Below the pieces are notes generated by a model that was not told where the DNA came from, searched no databases, and saw nothing but the letters and a program-made list of their open reading frames with translations. From contig NZ_UWYY01000007.1 of assembly GCF_900608595.1 (NCBI RefSeq), forward strand, positions 218,449 through 282,448: a stretch of DNA of 64,000 nt, in the 5' to 3' direction. This stretch comes from Promicromonospora panici. Its GTDB lineage: Bacteria; Actinomycetota; Actinomycetes; Actinomycetales; Cellulomonadaceae. Position 1 is the first letter of the stretch. Every line of letters begins with the position of its first letter. Positions 1 through 7,977 of this stretch are shown here, piece by piece. The position numbers and the translations under genes were made by a program.

Positions 1-557
1 TGGCCGAGACGCTCGCAGTCTCCCGCAACACGCTCCGCGAGGCATTCCGGGTGCTGACGCACGAGAACCTGCTCGTCCGGCGTCCGCATGCCGGCGTCAT
101 GGTCGCCGTCCCGACGCTCGCGTCGATCCTCGACATCTACCGCGTGCGCCGCATGATCGAGGGACAGGCCCTGCGGGGCGCGCTGCCCGGCCACCCTGCG
201 ACCGACATCATGCGCCAGGCCGTCGAGACCGCGGAACGGGCACGCGACGAGAAGGACTGGCGCTCGGCGGGAACTGCCAACATGGAGTTCCACCGCGGGA
301 TCGTCGCGCTCTGCGACAGCGAGCACCTCGACCGGCTCTACGCCACCGTATCGGCGGAGCTCCGCCTCGCGTTCGGCCTGCTCGCCAACCCGGAGTACCT
401 GCACGCGCCCTACGTGGCGCGCAACGCGCGCATCCTGGAGATGACCCTCGCCGGGGACAGCGCGGCCGCCGCCGCGGAGCTCGACGAGTACCTCGTCCAG
501 TCGGAGCGGACGGTCGCGGCCGCGTACTCCCGGCGCACGCCGGGCGAGCCTGCCTGA
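1..557 (+). CDS. GntR-family (FadR/FCD subfamily) transcriptional regulator, 5'-truncated by the window
   Basis: The reading frame is open from the first complete codon at position 3 (..AETLAVSRNTLREAFRVL..), so the start lies before the window. The visible N-terminus is the recognition part of a GntR winged helix (VSRNTLREAFRVLT, then RPHAGVMVA as the wing). The rest is an all-helical FCD ligand domain, with the family's histidine-containing segment NMEFHRGIVALCDSEHLD. FCD regulators usually sense small carboxylates or sugar acids and repress catabolic operons. No target is visible because the upstream neighbour is outside the window. The downstream genes run on the opposite strand, so it ends its own transcription unit. 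The family call is safe; the ligand is unknown. Confidence 0.9.
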   Translation, partial: AETLAVSRNTLREAFRVLTHENLLVRRPHAGVMVAVPTLASILDIYRVRRMIEGQALRGALPGHPATDIMRQAVETAERARDEKDWRSAGTANMEFHRGIVALCDSEHLDRLYATVSAELRLAFGLLANPEYLHAPYVARNARILEMTLAGDSAAAAAELDEYLVQSERTVAAAYSRRTPGEPA

Positions 558-601
558 CGCACCGAGCCGGGTCCGACGTCGGACGACGCTGACCGCAGCG
601 C

Positions 602-1204
602 TCACCGCACCGGTAGCACGGTCAGGAGATCCTCCAGCTGCGCACGAGTCATGGCGACGTACCCGCCCCGCAGGCGCATCGCAGCGTCCCAGACCTCCCG
701 CTCCCCCGATGACTGCCGCTCCAGCACGCTCATGTTCTCCGTGAGGTCGAGCCGCCGGTTGAACCCCTGGACCGTGTCCCGCCAGCGATGCAGCGCGGTC
801 ACGAGGGTGGTGTCCCGACGCCGGTCGAGCGCGCCCGAGACGAGCGCCGCGTCGACGGCGGAGACCGCGAGGCGGGCGAAGACGGCCCGGGGGCGGTCCT
901 CGGCGCCTCGCGCGAACTCGTTGTCCGCCAGGACCGCTTGGTTCCGCTCCAGCTCGCGCCGGATCGCGGCGAGCACCTGAGCGTGCCGCTCGGCCTCGCT
1001 GCTGAGCCGCTCGACGATCAGCCCGGTCATGCCCGCCACCAGCGTGAGCGAGTTGACTGCCGGCTCCCAGCGCGGCTCCCCGGGAAGCACGAACCACAGC
1101 ACGCCGAGCACGAACGCCGTGGCCAGCAGTGCGTAGGTGACCGTGGCGACGGTGGCCCGCGCGACGGTGACGTGCCGCTCCACCACCCAGCCCAGGCCGG
1201 GCAC
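602..1204 (-). CDS. Hypothetical two-TM membrane protein (paralogue of the protein at 6083-6718)
   Basis: A 200-residue protein of unknown function. After a short basic N-terminus, residues about 14-35 and 50-65 are hydrophobic ([35 protein letters not shown]). A cytoplasmic helical region of about 135 residues follows, rich in charged and Arg residues. The same architecture and clear identity occur in the protein encoded at 6083-6718 (shared [58 protein letters not shown]), so the two form a paralogue pair. The GTG start at 1204 lies 2 nt after the stop of the upstream 103-residue gene, implying translational coupling. No catalytic motif is recognised; a helical scaffold or sensory role is only a guess. 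Confidence 0.75.
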   Translation of the reverse strand: MPGLGWVVERHVTVARATVATVTYALLATAFVLGVLWFVLPGEPRWEPAVNSLTLVAGMTGLIVERLSSEAERHAQVLAAIRRELERNQAVLADNEFARGAEDRPRAVFARLAVSAVDAALVSGALDRRRDTTLVTALHRWRDTVQGFNRRLDLTENMSVLERQSSGEREVWDAAMRLRGGYVAMTRAQLEDLLTVLPVR

Positions 1205-1206
1205 GG

Positions 1207-1518
1207 TCAGGCCCAGATGGTGAACGGCCGGTCGTCCACCTGCGATTCGGCGCCTCCCGGCGGACCCACGAGATAGACCCGGTCACCCGGCTGCAGGACG
1301 CCGAGGACGCGCTCGAGGGTCGCCGCGGCGCCGTCGGCGTCCCGGACCACGAGGTCCAGGTGCAGGGAGAGGACGCCCTGCCGGACCGATACCCGATCCG
1401 GGATGGGCTCGTGCGCGCCTTCGGCCTTGCGCGTCCTCCGCCGGAGCCTGGGTACCGCTCGGACCAGCACGCCGAGCCGGCGCCCCACGGGCTGCTGCTG
1501 CACTGTCGGTTCGGCCAT
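1207..1518 (-). CDS. Hypothetical 103-aa protein, coupled to downstream membrane protein
   Basis: The ATG at 1518 is preceded by a strong Shine-Dalgarno (GGAGG, 7 nt spacing). A longer open frame upstream to 1581 has no such site, so the shorter product is preferred. The N-terminal third is basic (VRAVPRLRRRTRK). The C-terminal part reads like a small alpha/beta fold (LSLHLDLVVRDADGAAATLE; GDRVYLVGPP) ending in PFTIWA. No transmembrane segment or signal peptide is visible, and I recognise no family. The stop is followed after 2 nt by the GTG of the two-TM protein, so they are probably made together from one mRNA. Confidence 0.6.
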   Translation of the reverse strand: MAEPTVQQQPVGRRLGVLVRAVPRLRRRTRKAEGAHEPIPDRVSVRQGVLSLHLDLVVRDADGAAATLERVLGVLQPGDRVYLVGPPGGAESQVDDRPFTIWA

Positions 1519-1621
1519 GTCGGTTCCTCCGGCGCGGGCGGGCAGATCTCGCTGCACAACCAGGCTAGCGGCGTCCGACATAAGTATCTAGGTTGTTCAA
1601 CAATTTGCCCCGGCGGTTCGG

Positions 1622-1716
1622 CCTGGCGAGGTAGAACCCTGGCGAAGTAGAACTGCAGCCGAGCTGCGCTTCTACTTCGCCAGGGTTCTACTTCGCCAGG
1701 GTTCTACCTCGCCAGG
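1622..1716. repeat. Inverted/tandem repeat cluster built on a 16-nt unit (CCTGGCGAAGTAGAAC-like)
   Basis: The left arm (1622-1652) carries two units of CCTGGCGA(A/G)GTAGAAC. The right arm (1670-1716) carries three units in inverted orientation, so a long stem forms with more than one possible register. It sits just after the stop of the arabinanase gene (minus strand, stop 1730) and upstream of the 103-aa gene. It may act as a terminator or processing hairpin. The tandem units make it unlike a simple terminator. Confidence 0.75.
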
Positions 1717-1729
1717 GTTCTCGGCGGGG

Positions 1730-2734
1730 TCAGTAGACGTAGGGCCAGCCTGCGCCGTCGTAGGCGAGCAGGTTGATGCCCAGGCGGGACGCGCCGCTGT
1801 CCGTGTAGTAGTGGTAGAAGAGCGCGTCGGCGTCGTTGTCGGCGAGCACGGCCTGGTGGCCCGGGCCGTGGATGCTCCCGTGACCGGCCAGGATCTCCGT
1901 GCCCCCGCCCGACGTCATGGCGGTCCCGGCCCGGTCGACGTACGGCCCGGTGACCGACGTCGAACGTCCCACCATCACGCGATAGGTGCTGTTCGCGCCC
2001 TGGCAGCAGCGGTCGAACGAGACGAACAGGTAGTAATAGCCGTTCCGGTAGTGGATGGTCGGCGCCTCGATGGCGCCGCCGCCCCGGCCGGCGATGCTGT
2101 GGAACTCGGTCCCGGACCGCTTGCCCGTCGAGGAGTCGAGCCGGATCATCTTGAGGCCCGACCAGAACGAGCCGAAGCTCAGGTACCAGCGGCCGGACTG
2201 GTCGATGACGAGGTTCGGGTCGATCGCGTTCCAGTTGTCCGACGTCCGCGACTCGATGACGAGGCCCTGGTTCGTCCACGACCCCTGCGCGCCCGTGGTG
2301 CTCGTGGCGAGGAAGATGCCGGAGCGGTTCGAGCCGAACGTCGAGGCCGAGTAGTACATGTAGTAGCGGCCGTTGACGTAGGTGATGTCCGGCGCCCATA
2401 CGTCGTTGCTGTTGTTCGTGTACGTGTGCGCCCACGGGACGCCGTTCGGGAACGCCGCCCCCGCGTTGTTCCACTGGGTGCGGTCCGGCGAGGTCTTCAG
2501 CTGGATCCCGGCGCCCGTGTGGGCGAGCAGATAGGTCCCGCTGGGCGTCTTGGCGACCTCAGGGTCGTGCACACCGGTACTTCCGGTCACCACGCCTGGG
2601 TTCGGGTAGGCGGCTACGGCGTCGGGAGCCGCAGTAGCCCCCGGGCTGATGGCGAGCCCTGCCACGACGAGCAGCGCCACGGCTGCCTGTCGGCGTCGGG
2701 CACTGCTCGTGGATCGTGCTCGGAACTGGTGCAT
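1730..2734 (-). CDS. abnA: Secreted endo-1,5-alpha-L-arabinanase, GH43 family
   Basis: A 334-residue extracellular enzyme that should hydrolyse alpha-1,5 links in arabinan. A Sec signal peptide spans residues 1 to about 36 (Arg-rich n-region, AVALLVVAGLAI core, ATAAP cleavage). The mature protein is one five-bladed GH43 propeller. Visible active-site elements are the Asp of VHDPEVAK (about residue 57), the Asp of WNAIDPNLV (about 171) and the acid Glu of GAIEAPTIHY (about 222). The IHGPGHQAVL loop and the WPYVY end are also typical of bacterial arabinanases. There is no carbohydrate-binding module, and the length matches the catalytic domain alone. Start: GGAGGCAAGG just before ATG. A lac-type operator lies about 45 bp upstream, so sugar-controlled expression is likely. 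Confidence 0.88.
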   Translation of the reverse strand: MHQFRARSTSSARRRQAAVALLVVAGLAISPGATAAPDAVAAYPNPGVVTGSTGVHDPEVAKTPSGTYLLAHTGAGIQLKTSPDRTQWNNAGAAFPNGVPWAHTYTNNSNDVWAPDITYVNGRYYMYYSASTFGSNRSGIFLATSTTGAQGSWTNQGLVIESRTSDNWNAIDPNLVIDQSGRWYLSFGSFWSGLKMIRLDSSTGKRSGTEFHSIAGRGGGAIEAPTIHYRNGYYYLFVSFDRCCQGANSTYRVMVGRSTSVTGPYVDRAGTAMTSGGGTEILAGHGSIHGPGHQAVLADNDADALFYHYYTDSGASRLGINLLAYDGAGWPYVY

Positions 2735-2776
2735 CCTTGCCTCCGTCCGGTACGTGCCGGCGGCGCGACGGGCCCG

Positions 2777-2796
2777 AATTGTGAGCGCTCACATAT
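2777..2796. promoter_or_regulatory. LacI-family operator upstream of arabinanase
   Basis: Contains the perfect 14-bp palindrome TGTGAGCGCTCACA (2780-2793). The 20-bp site AATTGTGAGCGCTCACATAT matches the ideal symmetric lac operator at 18 positions. It lies 43-62 bp before the arabinanase ATG, a repressor position. LacI-type regulators of actinobacterial glycosidases use closely similar CG-centred palindromes. The cognate repressor is not identifiable here; the LacI protein at 30851 has a different palindrome in its own promoter. Confidence 0.75.
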
Positions 2797-2821
2797 CGAG
2801 CCGGACCGTCGTCGCTCCGGC

Positions 2822-2839
2822 TTCTACAAGGTTGTAGAA
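2822..2839. promoter_or_regulatory. Palindrome TTCTACAA-GG-TTGTAGAA, candidate operator
   Basis: Perfect 8-bp arms separated by GG, in the divergent region between the arabinanase gene and the transglutaminase-fold gene. It is AT-richer than its surroundings, as operators often are here. The binding protein is unknown. Confidence 0.4.
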
Positions 2840-2990
2840 CAGTGTGGGCCGGGTGAATTCGCACGTCAAGGGCATGGCCGATCCGGGTTGCGCGAGGCCA
2901 GGCCGGCCCTCCGCACCGGGGCCGACAGCAGGGCTGTTAAAGGCTGCCCATCGCGAGGTACTGTTCCGTCACCGCTGAGGGAGGACACCG

Positions 2991-4214
2991 ATGCCCGCGC
3001 CCACGCTCTTCGACTACTCGGACCACAGTCCGTACTCGAACCCCGGAAATCACACAGGATATTTCTCCGAGCTGAGCACCGATCCGGAGGAGCTGCACCG
3101 GTTCGTCTGCACCGCCGTCGTGCACTACCGGGCCGGTGGCCCGCAGCTCACCGAGACCCAGAAGTTCGACCCGGACCGGCGCTGGCTGACCTCGATCCTG
3201 GACGCCGCGGAGATGCGCGCTCCGCTCGACGGACCCCGCACGCAGGCGCAGCAGGTGGCCGGCTGCTGCCGCGACCACACGCTCCTGGCGCTCGGCGTGC
3301 TGCGCACGCACGGCATCTCCGCGCGGTCCCGGATCGGGTTCGCCAGCTACTTCGTACCCGACTGGCGCAGCGACCACGTGGTGGGCGAGCGCTGGGACGG
3401 CGACCGCTGGGTGCGGTTCGACCCGGAGCTCGACCAGAAGGACTTCGACTTCGACGTCAACGACATGCCCACCGGCGCTGGGGCGCCGTTCGTCACGGCG
3501 GCCGAGGCGTGGCTCGCGGTCCGCGCCGGGACGGCCGACCCCACGAAGTTCGGCGTGGATCCGGACCTGCCGGGGCTGAGCGGACGAAACTTCGTACGGG
3601 ACTACGTGCTGCTCGAGGTGGCGCACCGGCACCGCGACGAGCTGCTCCTCTGGGACCTGTGGGGGCCGCGGCTCAAGAGCCCCGTCGTCGGCGAGGCCGC
3701 GGGTGGCTCGGTGGCGGCGCGGATCCAGGAGGCCGGCCTGCCGGGCGCCGACGTGTCCGAAGCCGAGCTCGACTCGATAGCCGACGAGCTCGCGTACCTA
3801 CTGGTGGCTGCCGACGCCGGGGACGAGGAGGCAGCTGACCAGCTCGCCGAGCTCTACCGTGAGGACGTCCGGCTGCATCCCGGCGAACGCGTGCTGACGC
3901 TCTCCCCCACCGGCCACGTCGGCATCACGGACCTCGCCGCCGCCCACAACAAAGAACCGGGTCAGAGGGTTTCGGCCAGCTTGTTCAGGACGTCGCTCAC
4001 GCTCGCCTCGATCTTCACCGTCGCGTACTTGTCGCCGCGGGTGATCCCGCGGTTCACGATCACCACCGGCTTGCCGCCCTCGGCCGCGTGCCGGACGAAC
4101 CGCAGCCCGCTCATCACGGTCAGCGAGGAGCCGGCGACGAGCAGCGCATCGGCGGAGTCCACCAGCGCGAACGCCCGCTCCACGCGCTCGCGCGGCACGT
4201 TCTCCCCGAAGTAG
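2991..4214 (+). CDS. Transglutaminase-like (papain-fold) protein with antisense C-terminal extension
   Basis: ATG preceded by GAGGGAGGACACCG. The first ~320 residues show a transglutaminase core. The Cys lies in GCCRDHTLLALGVLRTHGI (residues about 85-105), the His in WRSDHVVGERW (about 125), and the Asp in VRFDPELDQ (about 143), giving the Cys-His-Asp triad of the superfamily. Whether it acts as protease, transglutaminase or peptide N-glycanase relative is unknown. There is no signal peptide, so it is cytosolic. The frame does not stop where the domain appears to end (about 3950). It continues 84 residues through the 3' end of the facing sirtuin gene as low-complexity Ser/Thr/Arg sequence. 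Loss of an original stop codon, or a sequencing error near 3950, would explain this. The core call is good; the tail is doubtful. Confidence 0.72.
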   Translation: MPAPTLFDYSDHSPYSNPGNHTGYFSELSTDPEELHRFVCTAVVHYRAGGPQLTETQKFDPDRRWLTSILDAAEMRAPLDGPRTQAQQVAGCCRDHTLLALGVLRTHGISARSRIGFASYFVPDWRSDHVVGERWDGDRWVRFDPELDQKDFDFDVNDMPTGAGAPFVTAAEAWLAVRAGTADPTKFGVDPDLPGLSGRNFVRDYVLLEVAHRHRDELLLWDLWGPRLKSPVVGEAAGGSVAARIQEAGLPGADVSEAELDSIADELAYLLVAADAGDEEAADQLAELYREDVRLHPGERVLTLSPTGHVGITDLAAAHNKEPGQRVSASLFRTSLTLASIFTVAYLSPRVIPRFTITTGLPPSAACRTNRSPLITVSEEPATSSASAESTSANARSTRSRGTFSPK

Positions 4215-4834
4215 ACGATCTCCGGCTTGAGCACTCCCCCGCAGAACTCGCAGGGCGCCGGCTTGAAGTGCGCGGTGGACTCGATGACGGCGTCGGCGTC
4301 GGGCGCGATCTCGATGTCCGCGACGTCCCCGACCGACTCCAGGAAGCCCGGGTTGAGCGCGTCCAGCCGCTCGGCGAGGTGCGTGCGCGAGATGACCCGG
4401 CCACAGGTCAGGCAGATCACGCGGTCATAGCGTCCGTGCAGGTCGATGACATTGCGGGAGCCCGCGTCCTCGTGCAGCAGGTCCACGTTCTGCGTGATGA
4501 TCCCGGCGAGGATGTCGCGCTCCTCGAGCCGGACGAGCGCCCGGTGCCCCGCGTTCGGGACCGACCGGTTCACGTGCTTCCAGCCCACGTGATTGCGGGC
4601 CCAGTAGTGTCGGCGGAACTCCTCGTCGCCCACGAACTGCTGGTAGGTCATCGGGTTGCGCGGCGGGGAGTCGGGGCCGCGATAGTCGGGGATGCCGGAG
4701 TCGGTCGAGATCCCGGCACCCGTGAGTGCGGTGAAGCGGAGACCGGTGAGCACCTCGACGGCGTCGTCCACGGTGGTGCGGGCGACCTCGACGGCCTCCG
4801 GCTGCCAGGTGGTGGGTCGGGCTTGAGGGAACAC
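3962..4834 (-). CDS. NAD-dependent protein deacylase, SIR2 family (zinc-containing)
   Basis: About 290 residues. The Rossmann-fold NAD motif is TALTGAGISTDSGIPDYRG. ITQNVD binds NAD, and the catalytic His is in DLHGRYDRV. A zinc ribbon is formed by CLTC and CEFC, and the C-terminal half has PEIVYFGE and AGSSLTVM. It should remove acyl groups from lysines in the cytosol, releasing nicotinamide. The open frame extends to 5050, but that would overlap the divergent methyltransferase. The GTG at 4834 is preferred: TACCCT lies 6 nt before it, the leaderless pattern repeated in this window, and it gives the usual family length. Its 3' end overlaps the facing transglutaminase-like frame by about 250 nt. 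Confidence 0.88.
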   Translation of the reverse strand: MFPQARPTTWQPEAVEVARTTVDDAVEVLTGLRFTALTGAGISTDSGIPDYRGPDSPPRNPMTYQQFVGDEEFRRHYWARNHVGWKHVNRSVPNAGHRALVRLEERDILAGIITQNVDLLHEDAGSRNVIDLHGRYDRVICLTCGRVISRTHLAERLDALNPGFLESVGDVADIEIAPDADAVIESTAHFKPAPCEFCGGVLKPEIVYFGENVPRERVERAFALVDSADALLVAGSSLTVMSGLRFVRHAAEGGKPVVIVNRGITRGDKYATVKIEASVSDVLNKLAETL

Positions 4835-4946
4835 CCTATGAGGGTATGCCGTGAGGGGGCCGCCGTCCCCGTCGTGTGTTCCATTTCGCACCGCGCCGCA
4901 TGCCGCTAGCCTGGGGTTTCTTTGCACTGGAGCGTGAGGGGACCGC

Positions 4947-6083
4947 GTGGGCGACTCAGCGATATCAAGGATCGACAGCACCTTGGCCGGTGACGATTTC
5001 GGGTGGTCCGTGACTCTGGTCGGCGAGGACCAGTCGGACAAGCTGGCCACCCTCGCCCAGTACCTCGACGACGGTCACTCGACCAGCGGCGACGGCAAGA
5101 GCGTCCCGTCGGGGTACGCCTACTGGGGCATCGGTCCCACCATCGCGTGGTCCAACGCCTCGAACGACCCGACCTACATGGTCATCAAGGTCGGCACCGA
5201 GATGTTCCGTAGGCAGTGGCGCACCATCTCCCCGCTCGTCACGGACGAGTGCGTACACCTGGTCAGCCTCGGTGTGGGCACCGGCGCCAAGGACGGGATG
5301 TTCCTGGAGACCATGCGGCGGGCCAACCCGTCGATGCTCTACATCCCCGTGGACATGAGCGCCGAGATGCTCCGGACGGGATCCCGGACCGCGGTCCGGG
5401 ACGCGCACTTCCCCCTGGACCGCTCCCTCGGGCTGCAGATCGATCTCTCGCTGGACGGCAACCTCGAGGAGCTCAAGCTGTTCCTCGACCGCCTCGTCGG
5501 CGAGGAGCCGATCCTCTTCTCGCTGGTCGGCAACACGGTCGCCAACTTCGACGACGACGAGGCGTTCCTGAACGGCGTCGCGCGAGTGCTCCGGCCCCAG
5601 GACCGGATGCTCGTCGAGTTCGCCACCACGGAGAACCTGTCCGACGAGGCCGTGCACGACGCCGAGTCCGAGTACCGCCAGACCCGCGGGTTCGTGGAGT
5701 TCGTCGCGAGCGCCGTCCGCTACAACACCGACCTCAAGATCGACCTCGAGCAGGTCCGGTTCACCGGGTCCGTCGAGGCGGACAGCATCCTCCTGAAGGT
5801 GTTCTGGCAGAACGTCGGGAACGACGTCATCCGGATGCTCATCCCGGGCAGTCGCCCGATCCATCTCAAGCCGGAGGACACGATCCGGCTGTACACGACC
5901 CGCAAGTACACGACCGAGCGCATCGACCACCTGGTCGCCAGCTCCGGGCTGCGCACCACCCACATGCAGCGGGAACGCTTCCGGCACACGCAGCGGCACA
6001 ACCCGTTCGGGCTGGAGCTGCGCCTCCTGGCGCACGATGAGAGCGCTCCCGCCAAGCTGCCGACGTTCGACGTGTGGAAGTGA
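4947..6083 (+). CDS. EgtD-like SAM-dependent methyltransferase (histidine-specific methyltransferase domain)
   Basis: 378 residues belonging to the family of the ergothioneine enzyme EgtD (histidine N-alpha-methyltransferase domain). Seen: SAM motif SLGVGTGAKDG (about residues 109-120), YIPVDMSAEML, SLVGNTVANFD, and a C-terminal beta-rich part. EgtD itself is about 320 residues, so this is a longer relative. The other ergothioneine genes (egtA, B, C, E) are absent nearby, so trimethylhistidine synthesis is not established. GTG start with GAGGGGA upstream. The stop TGA overlaps the ATG of the next membrane-protein gene (TGATG), so the two are translationally coupled; the membrane protein may be its partner. 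Substrate remains open. Confidence 0.78.
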   Translation: MGDSAISRIDSTLAGDDFGWSVTLVGEDQSDKLATLAQYLDDGHSTSGDGKSVPSGYAYWGIGPTIAWSNASNDPTYMVIKVGTEMFRRQWRTISPLVTDECVHLVSLGVGTGAKDGMFLETMRRANPSMLYIPVDMSAEMLRTGSRTAVRDAHFPLDRSLGLQIDLSLDGNLEELKLFLDRLVGEEPILFSLVGNTVANFDDDEAFLNGVARVLRPQDRMLVEFATTENLSDEAVHDAESEYRQTRGFVEFVASAVRYNTDLKIDLEQVRFTGSVEADSILLKVFWQNVGNDVIRMLIPGSRPIHLKPEDTIRLYTTRKYTTERIDHLVASSGLRTTHMQRERFRHTQRHNPFGLELRLLAHDESAPAKLPTFDVWK

Positions 6084-6718
6084 TGCGGGCGCGGCTGCGC
6101 CTGCTGCGGCGGCGGGTCGCTGCGGCGTGGTCCAGCCGCCGCTGGGCCCGCCGACGGCGCGTGACCGTCGCCGTCGTCACCTATGCGCTGCTCGGCATCG
6201 CGTTCGTGCTCGGCGTGCTGTGGATCCTCGACATCGGCCCGGAGTGGGAGCCGTGGGTCAACTCTCTGACGCTGCTCGCGGGTGTCACCGGGCTCGTGGT
6301 GGAGCGGCAGAACGCCGAGACGGAGCGCCGCTCGGAGGTCGTCGCCTCCGTGGTCTTCGAGCTGCAGCAGAACCGGGCGATCGTCGAGCGGCGCCTCGCC
6401 GGGCTGCGGACCGGGGGCGAACGCGCCCTGTCGGTCAGCCCGCGCCTGGCGCTGTCCGCCGTCGATGCCGCGCTCGCCTCGGGTGTGCTCAGCAGGGCGC
6501 CCGACAGCGCGCTGGTCGAGAAGCTGCACCGCTGGCGCGAGCGCGTGCAGGGCTATAACTGGCGCCGGGATCTCACCGAGTTCGAGCTCATGCTCATCAA
6601 GTACCAGGACGGCGACGACGTCGGCTCGAACCTGTCGAGCCTGGCCAACGAGCGGCTGTACCTGCTCCGCCTGCGCACGCTGCTCGACCAGCTGCACTCC
6701 GCGCTGCCGCAGGTCTGA
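6083..6718 (+). CDS. Hypothetical two-TM membrane protein coupled to the methyltransferase
   Basis: 211 residues. The ATG at 6083 shares bases with the methyltransferase stop; a GTG 9 nt upstream is less likely. Basic N-terminus (about 25 residues with many Arg), then two hydrophobic segments ([36 protein letters not shown]) and a helical cytoplasmic region with [15 protein letters not shown] and [19 protein letters not shown]. It is clearly related along its length to the protein at 602-1204, about 5 kb away in the opposite orientation. Its partners differ: a 103-aa protein there, a methyltransferase here. Function unknown. The conserved cytoplasmic part suggests a binding role rather than transport. 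Confidence 0.75.
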   Translation: MRARLRLLRRRVAAAWSSRRWARRRRVTVAVVTYALLGIAFVLGVLWILDIGPEWEPWVNSLTLLAGVTGLVVERQNAETERRSEVVASVVFELQQNRAIVERRLAGLRTGGERALSVSPRLALSAVDAALASGVLSRAPDSALVEKLHRWRERVQGYNWRRDLTEFELMLIKYQDGDDVGSNLSSLANERLYLLRLRTLLDQLHSALPQV

Positions 6719-6742
6719 CGGCGGGCCGGGCGCACCGCCGCG

Positions 6743-7216
6743 TCAGCCCCGCCGGGCCTCGAAGAACTCGCGGAGCAGCGCCCCGCACTCGTCCTCGCGG
6801 ATGCCGCCGAGCACCTCGACCTCGTGCAGCGCGCGCTGGTCGCGCACCAGGTCCCAGACGGAACCGGTGGCGCCGGCCTTCGGGTCCCACGCGCCGAGGA
6901 CCAGGCGCCGCACCCGGGCCTGCACGAGCGCTCCCGCGCACATCGGGCACGGTTCGAGAGTCACCACGAGCGTGCAGCCGGTCAGGCGCCACTCGCCGCG
7001 GGCGACGGCCGCGGCCCGCATCGCGAGCAGCTCGGCGTGGGCGGTCGGGTCTCCCGTCGCCTCCCGCTCGTTGTGCCCGACGCCGATCACGCGACCCGCC
7101 TCGTCGAGCACCAGGGCGCCGACCGGGACGTCGCCGGTGTCGAGCGCGCGGCGGGCCTCGTCGAGCGCGCGACCCATCCAGCTCTCCCAGTGCGCGCGCC
7201 GCTCGGCGACGCTCAT
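6743..7216 (-). CDS. tadA: tRNA adenosine(34) deaminase
   Basis: 157 residues. Cytidine/deoxycytidylate deaminase fold with zinc-binding HAE ([10 protein letters not shown]) and [11 protein letters not shown], and the proton-shuttling Glu in [20 protein letters not shown]-terminal to the zinc site, is typical of TadA. It converts A34 of tRNA-Arg(ACG) to inosine and is normally essential. The frame could start at 7297, overlapping the divergent upp start, but ATG 7216 directly after GGGAGGG is much more likely. A degenerate 43-bp palindrome of the second repeat family lies immediately upstream, in the tadA leader region. Confidence 0.88.
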   Translation of the reverse strand: MSVAERRAHWESWMGRALDEARRALDTGDVPVGALVLDEAGRVIGVGHNEREATGDPTAHAELLAMRAAAVARGEWRLTGCTLVVTLEPCPMCAGALVQARVRRLVLGAWDPKAGATGSVWDLVRDQRALHEVEVLGGIREDECGALLREFFEARRG

Positions 7217-7223
7217 CCCTCCC

Positions 7224-7266
7224 GTGTCAGACACACAGGTCACCTTAGTGACCCGCACGTCTGACA
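7224..7266. repeat. Degenerate copy of the GTGTCAGACGTAC palindrome family
   Basis: Starts GTGTCAGAC and ends GTCTGACAAC around a GGTCACC-TTA-GTGACC centre. It matches the perfect copies at 19657-19702 and 55687-55734 with several mismatches. It occupies nearly all of the short region between the divergent tadA and upp starts, so it overlaps both promoters. It may be an operator-like site or a decayed repeat. Confidence 0.7.
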
Positions 7267-7295
7267 ACTCGGTGGGGGCCGGTAGCGTTGGGGTC

Positions 7296-7931
7296 ATGCG
7301 CCTTCACGTCGTCGATCATCCCCTGGTCGCCCACAAGCTGACCGTCCTGCGGGATGAGACCACGGACTCACCCACCTTCCGCCTGCTCGTCGACGAGCTC
7401 GTCACGCTCCTGGCCTACGAGGCCACGCGCGAGATCGCGACCGAGCCGCACGAGGTGAGGACGCCGATCACCACCATGACGGGGACGCGTCTCGCGTCAC
7501 CGCCGCCGCTCGTCGTGCCAATTCTGCGCGCCGGCCTGGGCATGCTCGACGGTATGAGCCGCCTGCTCCCGACCGCCGAGGTCGGCTTCCTCGGTTTGGT
7601 CCGCGACGAGGAGACGTTCAAGGCCGTCACGTACGCGAACCGCCTGCCCGACGACCTCACGGGCCGGCACGTGTTCCTCATCGACCCGATGCTCGCCACC
7701 GGTGGCACGCTGGTCGCGGCCATCGACTACGTGCTGGAGCGCGGTGCCCGCGAGGTGACGGCGGTCTGCCTGCTGGCCGCCCCCGAGGGCATCCAGCTGC
7801 TCGAGGAGCACGTCGGCGACCGCGCGAACCTGACGGTGGTCGTCGCCGCCGTGGACGAGCGCCTCAACGAGAAGGCGTACATCGTGCCCGGCCTCGGCGA
7901 CGCGGGCGACCGGCTGTACGGGATCGTCTGA
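7296..7931 (+). CDS. upp: Uracil phosphoribosyltransferase
   Basis: 211 residues, the standard UPRT length. It makes UMP from uracil and PRPP (pyrimidine salvage, cytosol). Seen: PILRAGLGM near the uracil/dimer region; the PRPP-binding loop in [17 protein letters not shown]; and the C-terminal uracil-binding [15 protein letters not shown], which is diagnostic. A longer open frame continues upstream but lacks homology. The ATG at 7296 has TAGCGT 7 nt upstream and no Shine-Dalgarno, fitting a leaderless mRNA. A GC hairpin (7950-7968) follows the stop and faces the convergent sigma-factor gene. Confidence 0.95.
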   Translation: MRLHVVDHPLVAHKLTVLRDETTDSPTFRLLVDELVTLLAYEATREIATEPHEVRTPITTMTGTRLASPPPLVVPILRAGLGMLDGMSRLLPTAEVGFLGLVRDEETFKAVTYANRLPDDLTGRHVFLIDPMLATGGTLVAAIDYVLERGAREVTAVCLLAAPEGIQLLEEHVGDRANLTVVVAAVDERLNEKAYIVPGLGDAGDRLYGIV

Positions 7932-7949
7932 CCTGGGCGGTTCGGCCCT

Positions 7950-7968
7950 CCCGCCCTATACGGGCGGG
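7950..7968. terminator. Bidirectional hairpin between upp and the sigma-factor fusion gene
   Basis: CCCGCCC-TATAC-GGGCGGG, perfect 7-bp GC arms, located 18 nt after the upp stop and 10 nt after the end of the convergent gene. No U-tract follows, as is common in actinobacteria. Confidence 0.6.
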
Positions 7969-7977
7969 TCAGCGGCG

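Noticed and set aside
7214..7297. TadA start at 7297, extending the protein by 27 residues
   Set aside because: It would overlap the upp ATG and run through the degenerate palindrome; the extension ([13 protein letters not shown]) is just the repeat translated.
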